Shown here piece after piece: positions 34,123 through 43,156 of a DNA stretch of 64,000 nucleotides. Source of the DNA: Pseudomonas sp. J452 (GTDB lineage: Bacteria; Pseudomonadota; Gammaproteobacteria; Pseudomonadales; Pseudomonadaceae). Position numbers and translations under genes: made by a program. Within the stretch, counting starts at the first letter, position 1, and each line of letters starts with the position of its first letter. The DNA lies in the NCBI RefSeq assembly GCF_024666525.1, contig NZ_CP088294.1, forward strand, positions 1,550,001 through 1,614,000, given 5' to 3'. The notes beneath the pieces are model-generated. The model was not told where the DNA came from. It saw nothing but the letters and a program-made list of their open reading frames with translations, and made no database searches.

Positions 34123-35940
34123 TCAAAAACTCATGCCGAGACTGAACGCGAGGAAGTCGCGGTCGGTGTTGGTGTTGAAGTCGCCGCCGAAGTAGTCGGT
34201 GTAACTCAGGCTGGCGGTGTATTTGGACAGGTAGTCGGCGTCGAGGCCGACGCTGAGCGATTGGTTGCCCTCGGTGAAGGTCGGCCCGTAGCCCTCGACG
34301 TCGTGGGCGAAGGCCAGGTTGGGCTTGAGGTTGATGCCGGCGATGGCGTCGTTGAAGTCGAGCATGGCGCGCAGGCGATAGCCCCAGGAGTTCTCGGTGT
34401 AGAAGCCCTTGTCGCTGCACTGGTCCGGGTTGGCGCTGTTGAGCAGCGCCTGGCACAGCTGGTTGCCGGTCATGCCCAGGGCTGCGGCGGCATCGCTGAG
34501 CTGGCCGTAGCCGAACACGCTGCTGCGGCCGAAGCGCAGGTCGGAACCGTCGGTGGAGCCGAGGTTGCCGATATGGCTGTAGCCGACTTCGCCGACCAGG
34601 GTCAGGCGGTCGCCACCGAGTACCTGGTCGAAGGTACGTACGGCGCTGACCTGGGCCTGGCTGAACGGCATGCGTTTGTAGCCCTGCACCAGGCTGCCCT
34701 GGCTGGCGTCGGCCCAACCCTGGTCGAAGATCGCCAGGCCGTCGATGCCGAGCATGTCGACCAGTCCACCGACGCCGGCGGCGGTGGACACCTCGGTGCC
34801 GTTGAGCGACAGCGGCATGTTCGGCCGGTGGCTGATCTCGCCGGAGAGTGCGGTGCCATCCGGGGTGGTGGTGGCGAAGCTGATGCCGTACAGGCGGATG
34901 TCTTCCGGGTATTCCAGGTAGTAGCGCGACGTCGCCGGGCCGGGTTCGCCGGTCAGGCTGGCCAGGCTCGGCGCGCCGACCAGCCACATGCTCTCCGGCG
35001 TGCGGCTGTGGTAGTTCATGGCGTAGAAGCCGAACTCGGTGTCGTTCAGCTCCGGCACCAGCCAGCGCATGGCCACGCCGAACTGGCCGCTGTCACGCGC
35101 TTCCTGGTCGTTCAGGCGCGGCACGTAGCCGTAGGCGGTCGGGTCATCGCGGTCGACGTCGCTGCCGAAGCTGGTCATGCCGATGTCGCAGCCCTTGGCC
35201 GCAGTGTCGGCGCCGAAGAAGGTGCCGCAGTTGTCGAGCACGGTCTTCTCCCATTCCAGCTGGTAGAAGGCCTCGATGGACAGGTTGTCGCTCAGGCCCT
35301 GGGTGACGTAGAGCATGTTCACCGGGATCAGGCCTTCCTTGAGCTCCGAGCCGGGGCGGCGGAACGCGGCGACGTCGGCCGGGTTGATGGCGTTGATGCT
35401 GTTGCCGATGAAGGTGCTCTCGCCCCAGCTCACCACCTGCTTGCCGGCGCGCACGCTGCCCGGCAGGTCGTTGATCAGGTAGTTGTGGTAGACGAAGGCA
35501 TCCAGCAGCTCGAAGCCGGACGACTGCGCGGCGTTGTCGCGGCCACTGTCGTCGATGTCGTAGAGCAGGCGGTGTTCGTCCTTCAGCTCGAAGTCGTACC
35601 AGTACTTGCCACGCAGGAACACGCCGGTGTCGCCGTAGCTCAGCTCCAGGTCGTGGATGCCCTTGAAGATCTTCGAGAAGGTCTCGCCCTGCTTGAAGTT
35701 CAGCCGCCCGTCGTCGCTGGTGCGGGTCGAGGCCGTGCCGCCGTTGGCCTTGCCGATGAACGTGCGGTCGGCATCGTCCATGGCCCAGCTGGCGCCGATG
35801 GACAGCGACGAGTCGAAACGCCCCTCGATTTCCCCGATGTTGAAGCTGGCGGCCTGGGCCGGTAGCGCGCTTGCCAGTGCTACGGCCAGTGCCAGGGCAT
35901 GGGGGTACATGGCCCCTGCGCCTTTTGTTGTTCTATTCAT
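34123..35940 (-). CDS. DUF1302 family outer-membrane protein
   Basis: The 605-residue protein has a signal peptide (about 1-30, ASALPAQAASFNIGEIEG), many amphipathic strands and a terminal Phe (LAFSLGMSF), all pointing to an outer-membrane beta-barrel. Family motifs include RAGKQVVSWGESTF and NAINPADV near residues 150-175. ATG 35940 has GGAGAG upstream; an ATG at 35970 is less likely. It is the first gene of the DUF1302-DUF1329 operon, which may move a hydrophobic compound across the envelope. Confidence 0.85.
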   Translation of the reverse strand: MNRTTKGAGAMYPHALALAVALASALPAQAASFNIGEIEGRFDSSLSIGASWAMDDADRTFIGKANGGTASTRTSDDGRLNFKQGETFSKIFKGIHDLELSYGDTGVFLRGKYWYDFELKDEHRLLYDIDDSGRDNAAQSSGFELLDAFVYHNYLINDLPGSVRAGKQVVSWGESTFIGNSINAINPADVAAFRRPGSELKEGLIPVNMLYVTQGLSDNLSIEAFYQLEWEKTVLDNCGTFFGADTAAKGCDIGMTSFGSDVDRDDPTAYGYVPRLNDQEARDSGQFGVAMRWLVPELNDTEFGFYAMNYHSRTPESMWLVGAPSLASLTGEPGPATSRYYLEYPEDIRLYGISFATTTPDGTALSGEISHRPNMPLSLNGTEVSTAAGVGGLVDMLGIDGLAIFDQGWADASQGSLVQGYKRMPFSQAQVSAVRTFDQVLGGDRLTLVGEVGYSHIGNLGSTDGSDLRFGRSSVFGYGQLSDAAAALGMTGNQLCQALLNSANPDQCSDKGFYTENSWGYRLRAMLDFNDAIAGINLKPNLAFAHDVEGYGPTFTEGNQSLSVGLDADYLSKYTASLSYTDYFGGDFNTNTDRDFLAFSLGMSF

Positions 35941-36325
35941 GCTGCTCTCCGCCTGGGAACTGCTGATCAATGCCCGCCGCCGGCCATCGCCGTGCGGCGC
36001 ATCGTTAGGTGACTGCCTGATGACAGCTGCCGGGGCATCCTAGGGGGCTGCCGGGGTCCTGACTTCTGAATAATCCTTATGCCTATAGCCAAAGGTGAGA
36101 GCTGCTCGTGGGGGCGTCGCTGAATGCGCTGCAAAGCCCGCCAGCCGGGGCTTGCCCGTGTGCAGGGCACATAACCTGGGGTTATCTCGATAAGCAGGAT
36201 TCGCCCGGCGCACCAGGTGTGGGCATGGGTTTGCCGTTGTTGTGCAGGGGGGAGGGTGTTGCCGTAACGCAGCCTGCCGCGGCAGTTGTGGTGTTGTCGC
36301 CGGCAGAAATGCTCGGGGCGCAGGC
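35941..36325. other. Intergenic region without recognised gene
   Basis: This stretch between the DUF1302 start and the glcB terminator shows no frame with coding character and no repeat of the families seen elsewhere. It should contain the leftward promoter of the DUF1302 operon near its left end; I could not identify -35/-10 boxes with confidence. Confidence 0.5.
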
Positions 36326-36356
36326 ATAAAAAAACCGCCCCGGAGGGCGGTTCTTT
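36326..36356 (-). terminator. Rho-independent terminator of glcB
   Basis: On the minus strand the stem ccgccctccggggcgg is followed by a run of seven T. It lies 16 bp beyond the glcB stop. Confidence 0.9.
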
Positions 36357-36371
36357 CACAGCAGCAGCGAA

Positions 36372-38549
36372 TTACAGACCGTTGGCGGCCTTGAACTCGC
36401 GGCGGCGGCGGTGCAGGACCGGCTCGGTGTAGCCGTTCGGCTGCTTGGTGCCTTCGACCACCAGTTCCAGGGCAGCCTGGAAGGCGATGTTGCTGTCGAA
36501 GTTCGGCGCCAGCGGACGGTACAGGGCATCGCCCGCGTTCTGACGGTCGACTACCGGCGCCATGCGCTTGAGGCTGGCAACGATCTGCTCTTCGCTGACG
36601 ATGCCGTGACGCAGCCAGTTGGCCAGCAGCTGGCTGGAGATGCGCAGGGTGGCGCGGTCTTCCATCAGGCCGACGTCGTTGATGTCCGGCACCTTGGAGC
36701 AGCCGACGCCCTGGTCGATCCAGCGCACCACATAACCGAGGATGCCCTGCGAGTTGTTGTCCAGTTCGTTCTGGATCTCTTCCGGGGTCCAGTTGGTGTT
36801 CGGCGCCAGCGGGATGCTCAGGATGTCGTCGATGGACGCGCGCTCGCGCTTGGCCAATTCGGCCTGGCGGGCGAACACGTCGACCTTGTGGTAGTGCAGG
36901 GCGTGCAGCGCGGCGGCGGTCGGCGACGGGACCCAGGCGGTGTTGGCACCGGCCAGCGGGTGCATGATCTTCTGCTCGAGCATGCCGGCCATCAGGTCGG
37001 GCATGGCCCACATGCCTTTGCCGATCTGGGCGCGACCTTGCAGGCCGGTGGCCAGGCCGATGTCGACGTTCCAGTTCTCGTAGGCGCTGATCCACTTCTC
37101 CGCTTTCATGGCGGCCTTGCGCACCACGGCGCCGGCTTCCATGGAGGTGTGGATTTCGTCACCGGTACGGTCGAGGAAGCCGGTGTTGATGAACACCACG
37201 CGCTCGCTGGCGGCTTTGATGCACGCCTTGAGGTTGACGGTGGTGCGGCGCTCTTCGTCCATGATGCCGACTTTCAGGGTGTTGCGAGTCAGGCCGAGGA
37301 CGTCTTCGACGCGGCTGAAGATTTCGCTGGTGAAAGCGACTTCTTCCGGGCCGTGCATCTTCGGCTTAACGATATAAACCGAGCCGGTACGGGTGTTCTT
37401 GCGGCTGGTGTTGCCATTCAGGTTGTGGATGGCGATCAGGCTGGTGAACAGGCCGTCCTGGATACCTTCCGGGATTTCGTTGCCCTGGGCATCGAGGATC
37501 GCCGGGTTGGTCATCAGGTGACCGACGTTGCGGATGAACAGCAGGCTGCGGCCGTGCAGGGTCAGCTCGCTACCGTCGGCCTTGGTGTAGACGCGGTCCG
37601 GGTTCATGGTGCGGGTGAAGGTCTTGCCGCCTTTGGCCACTTCTTCGGCCAGGTCGCCCTTCATCAGGCCGAGCCAGTTGCGGTAGACGATGACCTTGTC
37701 ATCGGCATCGACGGCGGCGACCGAGTCTTCGCAGTCCATGATGGTGGTCAGCGCGGCTTCCATCAGCACGTCTTTGACGCCGGCGGCGTCGGTCTGGCCG
37801 ACCGGGGTGCTGGCGTCGATCTGGATTTCGAAGTGCAGGCCGTTGTGCTTGAGCAGCACGGCCTTCGGCGCGGCAGCTTCGCCCTGGAAGGCGATGAACT
37901 GGGCGGCGTTCTTCAGGCCGGTGCTGTTGCCGTTTTTCAGGCTGACGGACAGTTGGCCGTTCTTCACTACATAAGCAGTGGCGTCGACGTGGGAAGCACC
38001 TTCCAGCGGCGCGGCTTCGTCGAGGAAGGCGCGGGCGAAAGCGATGACCTTGTCACCACGGACCTTGTTGTAGCCTTTGCCTTTCTCGGCGCCGTTTTCT
38101 TCGCTGATCACGTCGGTGCCGTACAGGGCGTCGTACAGCGAGCCCCAGCGGGCGTTGGAGGCGTTCAGGGCGAAACGCGCGTTCATCACCGGTACCACCA
38201 GCTGCGGGCCGGCCAGACGGGCGATTTCTTCGTCGACGTTCTGCGTGGTGGCCTGGAAGTCAGCCGGTTCCGGCAGCAGGTAGCCGATTTCCTGGAGGAA
38301 GGCTTTGTACGCGGCGGCGTCATGCGCCTGGCCGGCACGGCCTTGATGCCAGGCGTCGATCTTGGCCTGGAAATCATCACGCTTGGCGAGCAGGGCGCGG
38401 TTTTTCGGGGCCAGATCGTTGATCACGGCTTCGGCGCCAGCCCAGAACTTGTCGGCAGCGATGCCGGTACCGGGGATGGCTTCATTGTTGATGAAGTCGT
38501 AAAGGGCTTTGGCGACCTGCAGGCCACCGACTTGAACGCGCTCAGTCAT
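36372..38549 (-). CDS. glcB: Malate synthase G
   Basis: The 725-residue cytoplasmic enzyme condenses glyoxylate with acetyl-CoA to malate, completing the glyoxylate shunt. The length equals that of GlcB, and typical segments are present: [43 protein letters not shown], and the C-terminal [16 protein letters not shown] and [20 protein letters not shown] region. ATG 38549 ([16 protein letters not shown]) is chosen over an upstream in-frame ATG because it gives the family N-terminus. A palindrome about 50-78 bp upstream resembles the RccR operator, suggesting control by KDPG. Confidence 0.96.
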   Translation of the reverse strand: MTERVQVGGLQVAKALYDFINNEAIPGTGIAADKFWAGAEAVINDLAPKNRALLAKRDDFQAKIDAWHQGRAGQAHDAAAYKAFLQEIGYLLPEPADFQATTQNVDEEIARLAGPQLVVPVMNARFALNASNARWGSLYDALYGTDVISEENGAEKGKGYNKVRGDKVIAFARAFLDEAAPLEGASHVDATAYVVKNGQLSVSLKNGNSTGLKNAAQFIAFQGEAAAPKAVLLKHNGLHFEIQIDASTPVGQTDAAGVKDVLMEAALTTIMDCEDSVAAVDADDKVIVYRNWLGLMKGDLAEEVAKGGKTFTRTMNPDRVYTKADGSELTLHGRSLLFIRNVGHLMTNPAILDAQGNEIPEGIQDGLFTSLIAIHNLNGNTSRKNTRTGSVYIVKPKMHGPEEVAFTSEIFSRVEDVLGLTRNTLKVGIMDEERRTTVNLKACIKAASERVVFINTGFLDRTGDEIHTSMEAGAVVRKAAMKAEKWISAYENWNVDIGLATGLQGRAQIGKGMWAMPDLMAGMLEQKIMHPLAGANTAWVPSPTAAALHALHYHKVDVFARQAELAKRERASIDDILSIPLAPNTNWTPEEIQNELDNNSQGILGYVVRWIDQGVGCSKVPDINDVGLMEDRATLRISSQLLANWLRHGIVSEEQIVASLKRMAPVVDRQNAGDALYRPLAPNFDSNIAFQAALELVVEGTKQPNGYTEPVLHRRRREFKAANGL

Positions 38550-38597
38550 TGCTTGCCTCACTTGATTCCAGACAGCTCTAAATCCGGGCCGGACGGC

Positions 38598-38627
38598 CAT
38601 GTAGTACGAGCCGCGGGATACTACATG
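38598..38627. promoter_or_regulatory. Dyad operator upstream of glcB, RccR-like
   Basis: A perfect 9-bp inverted repeat, CATGTAGTA-N12-TACTACATG, lies 49-78 bp upstream of the glcB start. It contains TGTAGT-N14-ACTACA, whose half-sites match those known for RccR, the RpiR-type repressor of glcB and aceE in Pseudomonas. The spacing I recall for RccR is one or two bases longer, so the exact match needs checking. HexR is a less likely alternative. Confidence 0.6.
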
Positions 38628-38728
38628 ACTCAAACGAAAAAATCAGTCACGGTCTGTCAGCGCCTGCCAGGCGGCGCTGGACGGCGATCTATCTATACTG
38701 GCGCGATCAACTGACAACGGAGGTTGCA

Positions 38729-39178
38729 ATGCGCGTGGTACAAGCGGGTGTAAATGATCTGGATGAATTGGTCGGCCTGTTCGCTGGCTACCTGGAGTTC
38801 TACGAGGTGCCCAGGGCGGCCGGGGAGATCGCCAAGTTCATCGGCGCGCGCCTGCAGCGCGGCGATTCGACCCTGTTTATCGCCCGCAATGAGCAGGGCG
38901 TGGCGCAGGGCTTCGTGCAGCTATATCCCTTGTTTTCCTCGCTGAGTATGGCGCCGGCCTGGCTGCTCAACGATCTGTATGTGGCACCCAGTGCGCGCCG
39001 CCAGGGCGTCGCCGAGGCGCTGATGAATGCCGCCCGCGCCCACGGCGTGGCCACGGGCGCCTGTGGCCTGCAGCTGGAGACGGCAAAGACCAACCTGGGC
39101 GGCCAGGCCCTCTATGAAAAGCTAGGCTATGTACGAGATGAGGTGTTTTATACCTATTGGCTGAGCCTGGCGGATTGA
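38729..39178 (+). CDS. GNAT family N-acetyltransferase
   Basis: The 149-residue protein has the GNAT acetyl-CoA-binding motif A (LNDLYVAPSARRQGVAEALM, with RRQGVA as the pyrophosphate loop) near residues 83-102 and a C-terminal ALYEKLGYVRDEVFYTYWL. An ACGGAGG site precedes ATG 38729. It is divergent from glcB, as in P. aeruginosa. The acceptor substrate is unknown. Confidence 0.9.
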   Translation: MRVVQAGVNDLDELVGLFAGYLEFYEVPRAAGEIAKFIGARLQRGDSTLFIARNEQGVAQGFVQLYPLFSSLSMAPAWLLNDLYVAPSARRQGVAEALMNAARAHGVATGACGLQLETAKTNLGGQALYEKLGYVRDEVFYTYWLSLAD

Positions 39179-39192
39179 AGGCTTGCAGTCTC

Positions 39193-39253
39193 AGGAGCGA
39201 GCTCCGCTCGCGAAGCATTGCGCTGATTGGTTTCGCGGGCAGAGCGCGCTCCT
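39193..39253. repeat. REP-type palindrome (AGGAGCG family)
   Basis: Imperfect inverted repeat aggagcgagctccgctcgcgaa facing ttcgcgggcagagcgcgctcct in the 102-bp gap between the GNAT and GcvR-like genes. Confidence 0.75.
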
Positions 39254-39280
39254 ACATTTAAATACAACAGGGGGTTTTCC

Positions 39281-39799
39281 ATGAATCATCTGGTACTCAC
39301 GGTAATCGCCCCGGACCAGCCGGGCCTGGTCGAGCGCATCGCCCAGTGCATCGCCGGCCATGGCGGCAACTGGCTGGAGAGCCGCATGTCGCGCATGGCC
39401 GGGCAGTTCGCCGGCATCCTGCGCGTGGCTGTACCGGCGGAAGGCTACGACGAACTGGTCGAGTCGCTGCAGGCCCTGAATGCCCAGGGCATCCGCGTGC
39501 TGGTGGCGGAAAGCGGCATCGAGCCGTCCTGCACCTGGAAACCGATCCTCCTCGACCTGGTCGGTAACGACCGCCCCGGCATCGTCCGCGACATCACCCG
39601 CCTGCTGGCCGAGCAGGGCGTCAACCTGGAAAGCCTGACCACCGAAGTGGCGCCCGCGCCGATGAGCAGCGAACCGCTGTTTCACGCCGAAGCGGTGCTC
39701 GCGGTACCGCTGACGCTGTCGCTGGATGTGCTGCGCGACAAGCTGGAAAACCTCGCCGATGACCTGATGGTGGAGCTGAATCTGCGCGTCGACCCATGA
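39281..39799 (+). CDS. GcvR-like two-ACT-domain protein
   Basis: The 172-residue protein has two ACT domains, the first at residues 3-80 (LTVIAPDQPGLVERIAQC) and the second at 88-165 (LDLVGNDRPGIVRDITRLL). This layout matches the glycine cleavage repressor GcvR, which in enteric bacteria binds GcvA; in Pseudomonas its partner is not certain. ATG 39281 (MNHLVLTVI) was chosen because the upstream extension is REP-derived. Its stop TGA is followed at once by a hairpin and then by the DnaA-box repeats. Confidence 0.85.
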   Translation: MNHLVLTVIAPDQPGLVERIAQCIAGHGGNWLESRMSRMAGQFAGILRVAVPAEGYDELVESLQALNAQGIRVLVAESGIEPSCTWKPILLDLVGNDRPGIVRDITRLLAEQGVNLESLTTEVAPAPMSSEPLFHAEAVLAVPLTLSLDVLRDKLENLADDLMVELNLRVDP

Positions 39800-39836
39800 G
39801 AATCTGTCTACGATCAAGAGATCGTCGGCAGATTCT
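39799..39836. repeat. Imperfect hairpin abutting the gcvR-like stop codon
   Basis: Arms agaatctg (39799-39806) and cagattct (39829-39836) enclose a second stem cgatc/gatcg. The left arm, gaatctgtctacgatc, resembles the CTGTTTACGATCT repeat end seen after other stop codons. No T run follows, so it is not a classic terminator. Confidence 0.6.
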
Positions 39837-40046
39837 GATATCCCCGAATTCCGGGGATGGACCTGTGGATAAACTGGGGAGCCCCGGCGCACGCACTAGT
39901 GCCCCGGGGCTTTTCTTTAAGTGCCTAAAAAACCAGCAGATTCAGGATGTTGTGCACAAAGGCCGGGGATGCTTCTGTGGATAACCACGGGATGAACGGC
40001 GCCAGGCAGCGGCTGCTGTGGCTTACGTGGGATTGAGCGTTTTCTG
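39837..40046. repeat. DnaA-box repeat unit, copy 1
   Basis: This non-coding unit holds, in order: a CCCCG-loop-CGGGG hairpin (39842-39856), a perfect DnaA box in TGTGGATAA orientation (39864-39872), a ctaaaaaaccagcag block, a palindromic near-box TTGTGCACAA (39950-39959), and a second perfect TGTGGATAA (39976-39984). Box offsets are 87 and 112 bp from the first box. Copy 2 repeats everything exactly 286 bp further right. The unit lies in a 653-bp gap between convergent genes (39800-40452), so it is not a promoter region for either. Confidence 0.75.
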
Positions 40047-40122
40047 AGCGACTGCGCCACCGACCTGGCCTTGGCCATCCCGCCTTTGGCGCACTTGTGT
40101 CCGGCGCAGTTGAGCATCCGGC

Positions 40123-40331
40123 GATATCCCCGATTAACGGGGATGGCCTTGTGGATAAGCTGGGGAGTGGCGGCGCCACCCCTAGTGCCCCGCAGCTTCT
40201 CGGTTGTTGACTAAAAAACCAGCAGTTTCAAGGCGTTGTGCACAAAGACCGGGGATGCTTCTGTGGATAAGGTCGGGATGACTGGCGCCAGGCCAGGCGT
40301 GCTGCAGTCTGTGGCCGTTTGGTTGTTTTCT
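40123..40331. repeat. DnaA-box repeat unit, copy 2
   Basis: This is the second copy of the unit, 286 bp downstream. The perfect TGTGGATAA boxes are at 40150-40158 and 40262-40270, the palindrome TTGTGCACAA at 40236-40245, and a CCCCG-loop-CGGGG hairpin at 40128-40142 whose stem is kept although its loop differs from copy 1. Flanking sequence is clearly diverged while boxes and spacing are unchanged, which suggests selection. The remaining 120 bp up to the rarD stop hold no recognised element. Confidence 0.75.
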
Positions 40332-40452
40332 GTGCAAGACGGGGCGATACCTAGCCCCTAGCCAGGCAGCCGCATAGTTGTAGGGTGCGCCGTGCGCACC
40401 ACCACCCCCGCAGGACCCTCTGCTGCGCACAGGGCGCACCGATGGACTCCCC

Positions 40453-41346
40453 TCAGGCCACCTGCCGGCGCCGCAGACTGATCCAGATATCCAGGCTATA
40501 CAGCGCCAATCCGGCCCAGATGCAGATAAAGGCCAGCAGCTTGCTCGGGTCGAGATGCTCGTCGAACAGCAAGATCGCCTGCAGCATCACCAGGGTCGGC
40601 GCCAGGTATTGCAAGAAGCCCAGGGTGGTGTAGGGCAGATGGCGCGCGGCGGCGTTGAAGCACAACAGCGGCACCAGGGTGATCGGCCCGGCGGCGATCA
40701 GCCACAGCGCCTGCGAGGTGCTCCAGAATGCACCTTGCGTGCTCATCGCCGCCGGATGCCAGAGCAGCCAGCCGAGTGCCAGCGGCAGCAGCAGCCAGGT
40801 TTCCACCACCAGGCCAGGCAGGGCGGCCACCGGCGCCTGCTTGCGGATCAGCCCGTAGAAACCGAAAGTCAGCGCCAGCACCAGCGAGACCCAGGGAATG
40901 CTGCCCACCTGCCACAACTGCTGCAGCACGCCCAGCGCGGCCAGGCCCACGGCCAGCCACTGCAGGCGGCGCAGGCGTTCGCCGAGCAGCAGCATACCGA
41001 GCAGCACGTTGATCAACGGGTTGATGTAATAGCCAAGGCTGGCTTCGAGCATGCGCCCGTTGTTCACCGCCCAGACATAGACCAGCCAGTTGCTGGCGAT
41101 CAGCATGCCACTGATCGCCAGCACACCCAGGCGCCTGGGGTTATTGCGCAGTTCACGCAGCCAGCCCGGGTGCTTCCACGCCAGCAGCAGGGCGGCGCCG
41201 AACAGCGCCGACCACAGCGCGCGATGAACGATGATCTCCAGCGCCGGCACGTTCTGGATGGCTTTGAAATACAGCGGAAACAGACCCCAGATGGTGTAGG
41301 CGATGATGCCCAGCAGATACCCGCGTTGCGGGTTGGCGGTGGCCAT
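40453..41346 (-). CDS. rarD: RarD protein, EamA/DMT-family inner-membrane transporter
   Basis: The 297-residue protein has ten predicted transmembrane helices and the RarD-specific N-terminus RGYLLGIIAYTIWGLFPLYFK (in two parts), GYYINPLINVLLG and the late YTTLGFLQYLAPTLVMLQA region. RarD proteins were linked to chloramphenicol resistance; the natural substrate is unsettled. It is the convergent right-hand border of the DnaA-box region. Order matches the Pseudomonas glcB-to-srkA interval. Confidence 0.9.
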   Translation of the reverse strand: MATANPQRGYLLGIIAYTIWGLFPLYFKAIQNVPALEIIVHRALWSALFGAALLLAWKHPGWLRELRNNPRRLGVLAISGMLIASNWLVYVWAVNNGRMLEASLGYYINPLINVLLGMLLLGERLRRLQWLAVGLAALGVLQQLWQVGSIPWVSLVLALTFGFYGLIRKQAPVAALPGLVVETWLLLPLALGWLLWHPAAMSTQGAFWSTSQALWLIAAGPITLVPLLCFNAAARHLPYTTLGFLQYLAPTLVMLQAILLFDEHLDPSKLLAFICIWAGLALYSLDIWISLRRRQVA

Positions 41347-41463
41347 GCAGAATCCTTGGTTAGGCAGCTAACTAAGCCAGCGATTCTAGTGGGGCAGGGC
41401 GAGCTTGTCTGGTTGTTCAGCTCTGTTCGGGCTGCCGCTGCGGCGATATCTGTAAGCCTGGCT

Positions 41464-42024
41464 TTACAGGTTGCGAGGTGACTGTTCGCTGAGGCTCAGC
41501 GTGCCGCTGTAGCTGAACAGCGTACCCAGCAGTGGCAAGGCAAAGCCGACATGGAAGTGGTAGCGGCCGTTGTCGATACGTTTATAGGCGCTGGTGCGCG
41601 GCAGCAACCAGAGTGGCACGCGTACGCCATGCAGCCAGGCCTTGAGTGGGCGCCAGTACCAGCCGCCGGCATGGATATCCACCGCCAGGGCCAGGCGCAC
41701 ACTACCGGTTGTCTCGAGCCAATAACCCGCTGGCCAGCAGCCGTGGGGATGAAAGGTGGATAGCAGGGGAGCGGCCGTGGCGAAGTAACGATCCCAGTGC
41801 AGGGTTGCGCCGCTGGAATGGATTATCACCTTGAGCTCGACCTGAGGATGCTCCAGAGGAATGCCTAGGCGACCAGCCAGGCGCCTGCCGAGCAGGCCGG
41901 CCAGGCCTTTACCCAGGTGCAGATCAATCTTGCCCTGCAGACTGCCGCCTTGTCGATGCAGCTGCTGCAGCAACGGATGAAGCTGGCTGAAGCCATCGCC
42001 GAACCAGCGCTCGACACTTTGCAT
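41464..42024 (-). CDS. DUF4166 domain-containing protein
   Basis: The 186-residue protein begins MQSVERWFGDGFSQLHPLLQ and contains the DUF4166 signatures LHWDRYFA and HVGFALPLLGTLFSYSGTLS (two parts), with Gly-rich beta strands and no signal peptide. Length equals the domain. It starts 24 bp after the srkA stop on the same strand and is probably co-transcribed with it. Function unknown. Confidence 0.8.
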   Translation of the reverse strand: MQSVERWFGDGFSQLHPLLQQLHRQGGSLQGKIDLHLGKGLAGLLGRRLAGRLGIPLEHPQVELKVIIHSSGATLHWDRYFATAAPLLSTFHPHGCWPAGYWLETTGSVRLALAVDIHAGGWYWRPLKAWLHGVRVPLWLLPRTSAYKRIDNGRYHFHVGFALPLLGTLFSYSGTLSLSEQSPRNL

Positions 42025-42047
42025 GGGGCCTCCTTGGCCGACGTAGC

Positions 42048-43022
42048 CTAGAACAGCTTCAGCGGCTCTTCATCCAGCGCCGCCATCTGCTCGCGCAACA
42101 TCAATATCTGTTCGCCCCAGTAACGTTCCGTGCCGAACCAGGGGAAACTCATGGGGAAGGCCGGATCGTCCCAGCGCCTAGCCAGCCAGGCGCTGTAGTG
42201 CATCAGGCGGAGGGCGCGCAGGCCTTCGATCAGTGGCAGTTCGCGGCTGGCGAAGTCGTGGAACTCGTTGTAGCCGTCGACCAGTTCGGCCAGTTGCCCG
42301 AGGCGCTCGTGGCGTTCGCCGGCGAGCATCATCCAGATGTCCTGCACCGCCGGGCCCATGCGGCAGTCGTCGAGGTCGACGATATGGAAGCTGTCGTCGC
42401 GGCACAGCAGGTTGCCCGGATGGCAGTCGCCGTGCAGGCGGATCGGCGTGTAGCGCACGCTGGCGAACAGCTGGTCGAGGCGCTTGAGCAGGTCGCGCGC
42501 TACCGACTCGTAGGCCGGCAGCAGGCTGCGCGGGATGAAGTTGCCATCCATCAGGGTCGCCAGCGATTCGTGACCGAAGTTGACCACGCCCAGCGCTTCG
42601 CGATGGGCGAACGGGCGGCTGGCGCCGACCGCGTGCAGGCGCCCGAGCAGTTGGCCGAGGCGATACAGTTGGTCGAGGTTGCCCGGCTCCGGGGCGCGAC
42701 CGCCGCGGCGTGGGAACAGGGCGAAGCGAAAGCCCGCGTGCTCGAACAGGGTCTCGCCGTCGCGCACCAGGGGCGCCACCACCGGGATTTCGCAGTCGGC
42801 CAGTTCCGCGCTGAAGGCATGCTCCTCGCGGATCGCCGCATCGCTCCAGCGTGCCGGGCGATAGAACTTGGCGATCAGCGGCGTCTCGTCCTCAATGCCC
42901 ACCTGGTAGACGCGGTTTTCGTAGCTGTTGAGGGCTAGCACGCGGGCGTCGCTGAGGTAGCCGAGGCTCTCCACGGCATCCAGCACCAGGTCGGGGGTGA
43001 GCGTGGCGAAAGGATGGGACAT
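42048..43022 (-). CDS. srkA: Stress response serine/threonine protein kinase SrkA (YihE)
   Basis: The 324-residue cytoplasmic kinase of the aminoglycoside-phosphotransferase fold has the Lys-containing TPLIAKFYRP, the catalytic loop HGDCHPGNLLC and the metal-binding IVDLDDCRMGP. YihE/SrkA phosphorylates proteins and protects cells during envelope stress in enteric bacteria. ATG 43022 (MSHPFATLTPDLVLDA) gives the family N-terminus; an ATG at 43070 adds 16 unrelated residues. It leads the DUF4166 gene. Confidence 0.92.
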   Translation of the reverse strand: MSHPFATLTPDLVLDAVESLGYLSDARVLALNSYENRVYQVGIEDETPLIAKFYRPARWSDAAIREEHAFSAELADCEIPVVAPLVRDGETLFEHAGFRFALFPRRGGRAPEPGNLDQLYRLGQLLGRLHAVGASRPFAHREALGVVNFGHESLATLMDGNFIPRSLLPAYESVARDLLKRLDQLFASVRYTPIRLHGDCHPGNLLCRDDSFHIVDLDDCRMGPAVQDIWMMLAGERHERLGQLAELVDGYNEFHDFASRELPLIEGLRALRLMHYSAWLARRWDDPAFPMSFPWFGTERYWGEQILMLREQMAALDEEPLKLF

Positions 43023-43090
43023 GGGCGACTCCGGTTGCGGGGCGCAGAGTGTAACCCCTGGCCGGCGCAATAACAGAAGCGTTGCCAGCG

Positions 43091-43149
43091 GTAGCCCGGA
43101 CTTCAGTCCGGGGCTCTGCGCCAGTTTCCCGGACTGAAGTCCGGGCTAC
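43091..43149. repeat. REP-type palindrome (GTAGCCCGGACTTCAGTCCGG family)
   Basis: gtagcccggacttcagtccgg faces ccggactgaagtccgggctac, between srkA and comF. It is the same family as the copy at 16950-17007 and lies within 10 bp of the comF stop. Confidence 0.85.
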
Positions 43150-43156
43150 GCCAGGT

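Noticed and set aside
36411-38714. A long open frame antisense to glcB (over 700 codons), and similar long antisense frames elsewhere
   Set aside because: High-GC codon bias in the real genes keeps opposite-strand frames open. The translated products are low-complexity, rich in Gly/Ala/Val/His, and lack motifs; glcB on the other strand is unambiguous.
39837-40331. The DnaA-box repeats as a second chromosomal origin
   Set aside because: No AT-rich unwinding region, dnaA or rep gene is nearby, and the box number is small. A titration or regulatory role is more plausible.
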